Below the pieces are notes generated by a model that did not search any database, was not told the DNA's origin, and worked only from the letters and a program-made list of their open reading frames with translations. The position numbers and the translations under genes were made by a program. Of a stretch of DNA of 5,074 bases, positions 1-5,074 are shown in pieces; position 1 is the first letter of the stretch, and each line of letters begins with the position of its first letter. The stretch is from an uncultured Prevotella sp. (GTDB taxonomy: Bacteria > Bacteroidota > Bacteroidia > Bacteroidales > Bacteroidaceae), in NCBI GenBank assembly GCA_945637645.1, contig CALZDK010000131.1:1-5074 (forward strand), read 5' to 3'.

Positions 1-59
1 AATGGATAGAACAACTCTCTCCTAAAGAGTAGATCCGAGTTCGATTCTCGGTCGGGATA
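1..59 (+). tRNA. tRNA-Arg (anticodon CCT), 5' end cut off by the window edge
   Basis: This is the 3' three quarters of a tRNA that decodes AGG as arginine. The end of the D-arm is visible (AATGGATA loop, then GAAC at 9-12). The anticodon stem ACTCT (14-18) pairs fully with AGAGT (26-30) around the 7-nt loop CTCCTAA, which puts the anticodon CCT at 21-23. A short variable region (31-34) follows, then the T-arm: CCGAG (35-39), loop TTCGATT, CTCGG (47-51). The acceptor 3' strand TCGGGAT (52-58) and discriminator A59 end the gene. The next bases are CAG, so the CCA tail is not encoded and must be added after transcription. The 5' acceptor strand, predicted to be ATCCCGA, lies outside the window. 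The identity call is strong because the anticodon stem-loop is unambiguous. Confidence 0.93.
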
Positions 60-101
60 CAGCATAGCAGATTCTTCTTTGATGAAGGAATAAAATACAG
101 C

Positions 102-129
102 ATTATGGCTCCCGATTGGGAGCCATAAT
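102..129. terminator. Bidirectional intrinsic terminator between tRNA-Arg and the chrA genes
   Basis: A perfect 12-bp inverted repeat, ATTATGGCTCCC (102-113) and GGGAGCCATAAT (118-129), encloses a 4-nt GATT loop. The GC-rich core is 7 bp. On the + strand it is followed by TGTTTT (130-135), the usual shape of a rho-independent terminator, and lies 43 nt after the tRNA. On the minus strand it starts 37 nt after the stop of the last chrA gene and is followed, after a few bases, by the T-rich run TATTTTATT. Its place between converging units suggests that it ends both. The + direction has the better T-tract; the minus direction is a weaker inference. Confidence 0.8.
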
Positions 130-166
130 TGTTTTCCGTAGCTTGGCAAGCAAATTCGTTCACAGT

Positions 167-742
167 TCAATAGAGCAAGACCAATCCGGCAATGGCAGAA
201 TAGAATATCATGCGGATTGGGCTTATCTTTACATAATATGTGCCTATGAAGGTGGCGACGAAAAGAGCGCAGCTTATCCAGAACTGCCATGGGTTGACGG
301 AGGGAAGGCTGAAGTTTTCCGGTGTCATAAGCAACAACGTCGCTGCACCGAGAAGACCTACCACAGCGGGACGAAGTCCCTTGAAAATCGACTGTACGGC
401 AGGTGTGTTCATATATTTCAGGAACATTCGGCTTATGAGTATCATAAGGATGAACGATGGCAGTACGAGGGCAAATGTTGCGGTGGCGCTGCCGAGAATA
501 GACATCATGTTGCCATAGCCTGCATTGTGAACGGCGGTATAGCCGCAATAGGTGGCGGAATTTATTCCTATCGGACCTGGAGTCATCTGGCTGATGGCTA
601 CTATGTCGGTGAATTGGGCGGTGGTGAGCCAGTGGTAGTGGTGTACCACCTCGCCTTGAATAAGCGACAACATTCCGTAGCCTCCTCCGAATCCGAAGAG
701 ACCTATTTGGAAGAATGTTATGAAAAGGAGCAGGAAAATCAT
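167..742 (-). CDS. Chromate transporter family protein, half-size ChrA (downstream partner)
   Basis: This 191-residue integral membrane protein is a single Chromate_transp domain (short-chain CHR family), about half of the roughly 400-residue two-domain ChrA. Family hallmarks are visible: FFQIGLFGFGGGYGM at residues 10-24, the WLT motif at 38-40, SQMTPGPIGINSATYCGY at 51-68, LPSF at 94-97 and GLRPAVVG at 122-129. Hydrophobic stretches around 2-28, 80-104, 124-140 and 153-191 fit several membrane helices. It starts with ATG, 4 nt after the stop of the preceding chrA gene, so translation is probably coupled; no strong ribosome binding site is present. It ends in TGA. Paired short CHR proteins are thought to work together as a two-subunit transporter. 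The best-studied full-length members export chromate, but the substrate of this pair is not shown by the sequence and may not be chromate. Confidence 0.93.
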   Translation of the reverse strand: MIFLLLFITFFQIGLFGFGGGYGMLSLIQGEVVHHYHWLTTAQFTDIVAISQMTPGPIGINSATYCGYTAVHNAGYGNMMSILGSATATFALVLPSFILMILISRMFLKYMNTPAVQSIFKGLRPAVVGLLGAATLLLMTPENFSLPSVNPWQFWISCALFVATFIGTYYVKISPIRMIFYSAIAGLVLLY

Positions 743-746
743 TTCT

Positions 747-1286
747 TCAGTTGTTTAGATATTTTCCGTAGATATAGCCACCTGCGGCAGCCAGGATGAT
801 AATCACTATGGGCGACACACCGAGAGCCCAGATGGCAAGGGCGCAAGCTATGGGAATCCAACAGTTGCTGAATGTCACCTTCGCACTGCGTGCCATATTG
901 AACGTTGGCACGGCAATGAGAGCTACAACTGCCGGACGAATACCGCGGAACATGGCGGCAACAACCTTGTTGTCCTCAAACTGGTGGAAGAACATGGCGA
1001 TAAGCAGTATGATGAGAAAGGATGGCAGCGCTGTGCCGAGTGCAGTCACTATGGCTCCGCGCACTTTCCTCATCTTGTAGCCTATAAACACGCTGAGGTT
1101 TATGGCAAACACTCCAGGCGACGACTGCGCTATGGCTACCGTATCAACAAAATCTTCCTTTGTCAGCCATTTTTTCTTGTCAACGACCTCTGACTCTATA
1201 ATAGGAATCATGGCATATCCACCACCGAGGGTGAATATGCCAATCTTGAAGAAAGTCTTGAAACTTGTTGAATAAAACTTATCCAA
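747..1286 (-). CDS. Chromate transporter family protein, half-size ChrA (upstream partner)
   Basis: This 179-residue membrane protein is the first of two tandem short-chain CHR-family genes. The signature FFKIGIFTLGGGYAMIP spans residues 12-28. It is followed by WLT (40-42), AQSSPGVFAINLSVFIGY (53-70), LGTALPSF (83-90) and RGIRPAVVAL (114-123). The C-terminus is strongly hydrophobic (about 143-174). It resembles its neighbour in every motif but differs in detail, which fits two specialised halves of one transporter rather than a recent duplication. The start chosen is TTG at 1286-1284. The frame is open upstream only to a stop at 1322-1320 and has no ATG or GTG there. The next in-frame ATG (residue 26) would remove the conserved GGG motif. 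The gene begins 25 nt after the purL stop, with no convincing promoter in the gap, so it is probably cotranscribed with purL. The substrate is unknown. Confidence 0.9.
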   Translation of the reverse strand: MDKFYSTSFKTFFKIGIFTLGGGYAMIPIIESEVVDKKKWLTKEDFVDTVAIAQSSPGVFAINLSVFIGYKMRKVRGAIVTALGTALPSFLIILLIAMFFHQFEDNKVVAAMFRGIRPAVVALIAVPTFNMARSAKVTFSNCWIPIACALAIWALGVSPIVIIILAAAGGYIYGKYLNN

Positions 1287-1311
1287 AACAATAATTATGT
1301 TCTTTAATTTT

Positions 1312-4300
1312 CTAATTGTTCAATTTGTCTTCAATCCACTTCCTTGCGTTCACAAATGCCTCAAGCCAAGGAGTGCAGTCGTCCTGGCGGCGTGAGCGTG
1401 GATACCAACCGTTCTGCCATGGGAAGATGGCACGCTCAAGGTGTGGCATCATTGCGAGATGACGACCGTCGGCGCTGCAGATTCCTGCCACGTTGTAGTC
1501 CGAACCGTTAGGGTTACCGGGATATTCAGCGTAGTTGTACTTTGCAACGACATTGTAGTTGTCCTCAGGCTGTGGCATATAGAAGCGTCCCTCTCCGTGG
1601 GCCACCCAAATGCCGAGCTTGCAGCCGCTGAGAGTGCGGAACATCACACTGTTGTTGCGTGGGATGTTTAGTGTCAGGAACTGGCTCTCAAACTTCTTGG
1701 AGTTGTTGTGGCAAAGGTGGGTCTGGTATTTGTGGTCAGGATTGATGAGGTTGAGCTCTGCCATGAGCTGGCAACCGTTGCAGATGCCGAGCGAGAGGGT
1801 GTCCTCACGGGCATAGAACTTGTCGAGTGCCTCTTTTGCCTTGGGATTGTAGAGGAACGCGCCTGCCCAACCCTTTGCAGAACCAAGAACGTCGCTGTTG
1901 GAGAAACCTCCGCAGAAGACTATCATGTTGATGTCCTCAAGAGTCTCGCGTCCTGAGATAAGGTCGGTCATCATCACGTCTTTCACATCGAAACCGGCAA
2001 GATAGAGCGAGTAAGCCATCTCACGGTCGCCGTTTGTTCCCTTCTCACGAATGATGGCTGCACGTATTCCCGACATCTCCTTGCGGTCGGGAGTCACACC
2101 GAGCTGCTTGAACGAACCGTCGAAGTCTGATCGCATGATCATTTCCAGCGGCTGCTTCTTGTAGTTGGTGAAGCGCTTCTTTGCCATGCCGTTCATGCTT
2201 TGCTTCTGGTCGAGCTTGTATGACGTGCTGAACCATGTGTCGCGGAGCGACTCGATGTCAAACTCGTGCTTCCAGTCGCCTGCCACCATACTTATCTTGC
2301 GGGTGTTTGGAGCAGGATGTCCAATCATTGCGTAGGCGATGCCTTGCTCGTCGAGATAGCTGCGGAAAGCCTCGTCGTTCTCCTGCGACACCTCTACCAC
2401 GATGCCTGGGTTTTCGGCAAAGAGTGTCTTTACGATGTCGCCGTTGTGGCACAGCTCGCTGAGGTCGATGTGCATACCGCCTTCGATGTTTGCGAATGTC
2501 ATCTCAAGCAGTGTGGTTATGATGCCGCCGGCACTGATGTCATGTCCGCAGTAGATTAGTCGGCGGTCGATAAGCGACTGTATGGCGTTGAAGGCATCGG
2601 CGAAATACTCCGGATTCTTCACCGTAGGCACGTCGTCGCCCACCTTGCCGAGGCTCTGTGCAAAGGCGCTGCCGCCCAAGCGCTGCTCGTCGAACGAGAA
2701 GTCTATATGGTAGAACGAGGCGGTGCGGTCGTTGACCATCACTGGGCCTATGACCTTGCGCACGTCAGAAACCTGACCGCCGCTGGTTACGATGACCGTA
2801 CCAGGAGCTATCACCTTCTGTCCGTCGGGATATTGCTGCGACATGGAAAGAGAGTCCTTTCCTGTAGGCACGTTGATGTGGAGAGCACAGCAGAAGTCGC
2901 TCAATGCCTTCACGGCACTGTAGAGGCGTGCGTCCTCGCCTTCCTGTGAACGGCATGGCCACATCCAGTTTGCGGAAAGGCTCACGCTGCCCAGTCCGTT
3001 TACTAACGGGGCGAAGACGATGTTGGTGAGCGATTCGGCAACGGAGAGCACCGATCCTGCCTCTGGAGAAGCGAGACCTGCCTGTGGGGCATGGCCGAGA
3101 GCTGTGGCTATACCTTGCTTGCCACGATAGTCGAGGGCTACGACACCACAGTCGCTGAGTGGCAGCTGTATGCGTCCCTGGCACTGCTGGCGTGCTATCT
3201 TTCCCGTAACCGAACGGTCAACCTTGTTTGTCAGCCAGTCCTTGCAAGCCACGGCTTCAAGCTGCAGCACGCGGTTAAGGTATTCGTCAACCTTGTTTTG
3301 GTCGTATTCCACGTTGTTGTAATGGCGCTCAACAGTAGTGTCCACCATCACAGTCTTTGGCGAGTGGCCGAACATCTGTGCCACGTCGAGGTCGAAAGGT
3401 CTGACACCGTCAGCTTGCTCGAAGGAGAAGTGTGCGTCGCCTGTTGTTTCACCTACTACATATAATGGTGCACGCTCGCGTTCTGCAATGCGGCGCACAT
3501 GCTCAATGTGCTTCTCGTCGATGAGGAGTCCCATGCGCTCCTGGCTCTCGTTGGCTATGATTTCCTTTGCCGAAAGAGTCTTGTCGCCCACGGGCAAGTT
3601 CTTCATGTCTATCTTTCCGCCACATTCCTCAACAAGCTCGGAGAGGCAGTTTACGTGACCTGCCGAACCGTGGTCGTGGATGCTGACAACGGGGTTGACA
3701 TCTTCCTCGCAGAGCGCACGCACAAGGTTATAGGCACGCTTCTGCATCTCCGGGTTGGCACGCTGCACGGCGTTCAGCTCTATGCCGTTGCTGTATCGAC
3801 CGGTGTCCACCGACGACACTGAGCCGCCACCGAGACCAATGCGGTAGTTGTCGCCACCGACCACAACCACCTTGTTGCCCTTCTGTGGCTCCTTCTTCAG
3901 GCAGTCGCGCTTTGTTCCGTAGCCAACGCCGCCTGCAAGCATTATCACCTTGTCGTAGGCATAGCGTGTGTCGCCCTTCTCCTGATGCTCGAAGGTGAGC
4001 ACCGAACCGCAGATGAGCGGCTGTCCGAACTTGTTGCCGAAGTCGCTGGCACCGTTTGATGCCTTGATTAGAATCTGCTCTGGAGTCTGGTACAGCCATT
4101 TGCGCACTGGCAGTATGTCCTCCCAGTCGCGTCCACCGTCAAGACGTGGATAGGATGTCATATAGACAGCAGTACCTGCTATAGGCCAAGAACCTACACC
4201 GCCACCCATACGGTCGCGAATTTCGCCTCCAGTACCTGTTGCAGCGCCGTTGAATGGCTCCACGGTGGTTGGGAAGTTGTGTGTCTCAGCCTTTAGCGAT

Positions 4301-5025
4301 ATGACACTCTCTATAGGTTTGGTGCGGAACCAGTCGCTTGTCGATTGGTCTGCAGGAGCGAACTGCTCCACCACTGGACCTTGTGCAAAAGCCACATTGT
4401 CCTTGTATGCCGATAGAATAAGGTTTGGATTCTCCTGTGTTGTCTTCTTTATCATCTGGAAAAGCGACGACTCCATCTCCTTGCCGTCGATGATGAACGT
4501 TCCACCAAAGATTTTGTGACGGCAGTGCTCGGAATTGATTTGCGCAAAGCCGAAAATCTCAGAGTCTGTGAGCGGTCTGCCAAGTTGCTTCTCCACGTTG
4601 TGCAGATACTCTATTTCCTCTGGCGACAGGGCAAGACCTTCTTGCTCGTTATAAACCTCAAGGTCTTCAACGTGCTTTATCGGCTCTGGCTGGTGGTTGA
4701 CGGTGAAGATGTCCTGGTTCAGCCCGTCATACATTCGCTGCAGCATAGGGTCGTGTTCGGCATCCTTGGAATCTACCGGGAAATATTCCTCAATACGCAG
4801 AATGCCGTGGAGATTCATGTTTTGTGTAATCTCTACGGCATTCGTACTCCATGGTGTAATCATCTCACGTCGTGGTCCGACGAAATATCCGTCAAGACTC
4901 TCGCTCTCCTCCAACTTCGCGTCGCCGTAAAGCCAGGAGAGTTCGTCGATTTCGTTTTGTGCGAGCTTGTGATTAGCCTCAGTAGCTATCACGCTCTTCT
5001 GTGATGTTCTAAAAAAGAGTATCAT
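1312..5025 (-). CDS. purL: Phosphoribosylformylglycinamidine synthase, long single-chain form (FGAM synthase)
   Basis: This 1237-residue cytoplasmic enzyme converts FGAR, glutamine and ATP to FGAM, glutamate, ADP and phosphate in de novo purine synthesis. It is the all-in-one form (E. coli PurL is about 1295 residues), so separate PurS and PurQ should not be needed. Domains in order: PurS-like N-terminal region with GPRR..TPW (50-59); linker with NSEHCRH (164-170); first synthetase half with ETHNFPTT (247-254) and GAATGTGGEIRD (260-271), then HDHG (450-453); second half with PTGKDS (720-725) and GHDISAGG (827-834); and a class I glutamine amidotransferase from about 986. The amidotransferase has nucleophile Cys1082 in GICNGCQ, with His1195 and Glu1197 (PHLER) completing the triad. 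The frame is intact. I chose ATG at 5025 because MILFFRTS is a sensible N-terminus and the ATG lies 34 nt below a -7 box. An upstream TTG at 5073 would precede that box. The gene ends in TAG. Confidence 0.97.
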   Translation of the reverse strand: MILFFRTSQKSVIATEANHKLAQNEIDELSWLYGDAKLEESESLDGYFVGPRREMITPWSTNAVEITQNMNLHGILRIEEYFPVDSKDAEHDPMLQRMYDGLNQDIFTVNHQPEPIKHVEDLEVYNEQEGLALSPEEIEYLHNVEKQLGRPLTDSEIFGFAQINSEHCRHKIFGGTFIIDGKEMESSLFQMIKKTTQENPNLILSAYKDNVAFAQGPVVEQFAPADQSTSDWFRTKPIESVISLKAETHNFPTTVEPFNGAATGTGGEIRDRMGGGVGSWPIAGTAVYMTSYPRLDGGRDWEDILPVRKWLYQTPEQILIKASNGASDFGNKFGQPLICGSVLTFEHQEKGDTRYAYDKVIMLAGGVGYGTKRDCLKKEPQKGNKVVVVGGDNYRIGLGGGSVSSVDTGRYSNGIELNAVQRANPEMQKRAYNLVRALCEEDVNPVVSIHDHGSAGHVNCLSELVEECGGKIDMKNLPVGDKTLSAKEIIANESQERMGLLIDEKHIEHVRRIAERERAPLYVVGETTGDAHFSFEQADGVRPFDLDVAQMFGHSPKTVMVDTTVERHYNNVEYDQNKVDEYLNRVLQLEAVACKDWLTNKVDRSVTGKIARQQCQGRIQLPLSDCGVVALDYRGKQGIATALGHAPQAGLASPEAGSVLSVAESLTNIVFAPLVNGLGSVSLSANWMWPCRSQEGEDARLYSAVKALSDFCCALHINVPTGKDSLSMSQQYPDGQKVIAPGTVIVTSGGQVSDVRKVIGPVMVNDRTASFYHIDFSFDEQRLGGSAFAQSLGKVGDDVPTVKNPEYFADAFNAIQSLIDRRLIYCGHDISAGGIITTLLEMTFANIEGGMHIDLSELCHNGDIVKTLFAENPGIVVEVSQENDEAFRSYLDEQGIAYAMIGHPAPNTRKISMVAGDWKHEFDIESLRDTWFSTSYKLDQKQSMNGMAKKRFTNYKKQPLEMIMRSDFDGSFKQLGVTPDRKEMSGIRAAIIREKGTNGDREMAYSLYLAGFDVKDVMMTDLISGRETLEDINMIVFCGGFSNSDVLGSAKGWAGAFLYNPKAKEALDKFYAREDTLSLGICNGCQLMAELNLINPDHKYQTHLCHNNSKKFESQFLTLNIPRNNSVMFRTLSGCKLGIWVAHGEGRFYMPQPEDNYNVVAKYNYAEYPGNPNGSDYNVAGICSADGRHLAMMPHLERAIFPWQNGWYPRSRRQDDCTPWLEAFVNARKWIEDKLNN

Positions 5026-5059
5026 ACCGTTACTTTTATCAGTTTTTGAAATTTGGGAG

Positions 5060-5067
5060 CAAAGATA
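5060..5067 (-). promoter_or_regulatory. Bacteroidetes-type -7 promoter box for purL
   Basis: Read on the minus strand these bases are TATCTTTG, a perfect match to the TAnnTTTG -7 element of the primary sigma factor in Bacteroidetes. The matching -33 TTTG would lie about 19-21 nt further upstream, outside the window, so the promoter is only half seen. The expected transcription start is a few bases downstream, giving a 5' leader of roughly 25-30 nt before the purL ATG. That leader is AT-rich, has no evident Shine-Dalgarno sequence, and is too short for a purine riboswitch unless transcription starts further upstream. Confidence 0.65.
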
Positions 5068-5074
5068 GTGCAAA

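Noticed and set aside
71..91. Small imperfect hairpin ATTCTTC / GAAGGAAT after the tRNA
   Set aside because: It has only 7 bp with a bulged G and no T-tract after it. It could be a processing stem for the tRNA trailer, but the evidence is too thin for a feature.
141..151. Short palindrome GCTTGGCAAGC downstream of the last chrA stop
   Set aside because: The arms are 5 nt around a single central base, too short to be called an operator or hairpin without further copies.
116..799. Long + strand open frame (227 codons) opposite the second chrA gene
   Set aside because: It begins at a TTG inside the terminator hairpin, lies entirely antisense to a well-supported membrane protein gene, and its translation has no recognisable motif. 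It is a shadow of the real gene.
1287..1311. Possible promoter for chrA in the purL-chrA gap
   Set aside because: The AT-rich gap has TTTTG-like bases but no TAnnTTTG with a correctly spaced -33 TTTG. Cotranscription with purL is the simpler reading.
2824..2832. Nine-base match to the tRNA-Arg 3' end (51-59), considered as an attachment-site repeat
   Set aside because: It lies inside conserved purL coding sequence, is only 9 nt long, and is about what chance allows in 5 kb on two strands. No integrase or mobile gene is present.
4516..5004. Long + strand open frame (162 codons) opposite the purL N-terminus
   Set aside because: It is fully antisense to purL, and its translation shows no domain I recognise. 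The same applies to the other + strand frames and the alternate minus frames across 1441-4930.
1..5074. Search for CRISPR arrays, insertion sequences, tandem repeats, toxin or defence genes
   Set aside because: No repeated spacer structure, terminal inverted repeats, transposase motifs or defence domains were seen. Nearly all bases belong to three conserved genes.

Overview
The window looks like a core chromosomal segment of a member of the Bacteroidota, probably a Prevotella/Segatella or Bacteroides relative. Three things point there. PurL is the long single-chain form. The only recognisable promoter element is a perfect Bacteroidetes -7 box (TAnnTTTG). The genes lack clear Shine-Dalgarno sequences. 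The genus is an inference from sequence style, not from a database match.

Layout from left to right: positions 1-59 are the 3' part of a tRNA-Arg (anticodon CCT) on the + strand, cut by the window edge. Positions 102-129 form a perfect 12-bp hairpin that sits between convergent transcription units and probably terminates both. Everything from 167 to 5025 lies on the minus strand and reads right to left. It holds purL (5025-1312), then two half-size chromate-transporter-family genes (1286-747 and 742-167). Gaps are 25 nt between purL and the first transporter gene and 4 nt between the two transporter genes. No stretch over 300 bases lacks a gene.

PurL makes formylglycinamidine ribonucleotide, the fourth step of de novo purine synthesis. 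The two transporter genes appear to encode the two halves of one membrane transporter of the ChrA family. The tight same-strand packing, the single visible promoter (-7 box at 5060-5067) and the hairpin at the far end suggest one tricistronic unit, purL-chrA-chrA. No functional link between purine synthesis and the transporter is evident from the sequence.

I did not find a new biological system here. The points most worth checking are the purL/split-chrA linkage, the TTG start of the upstream chrA gene, the correct purL start and the shared bidirectional terminator.
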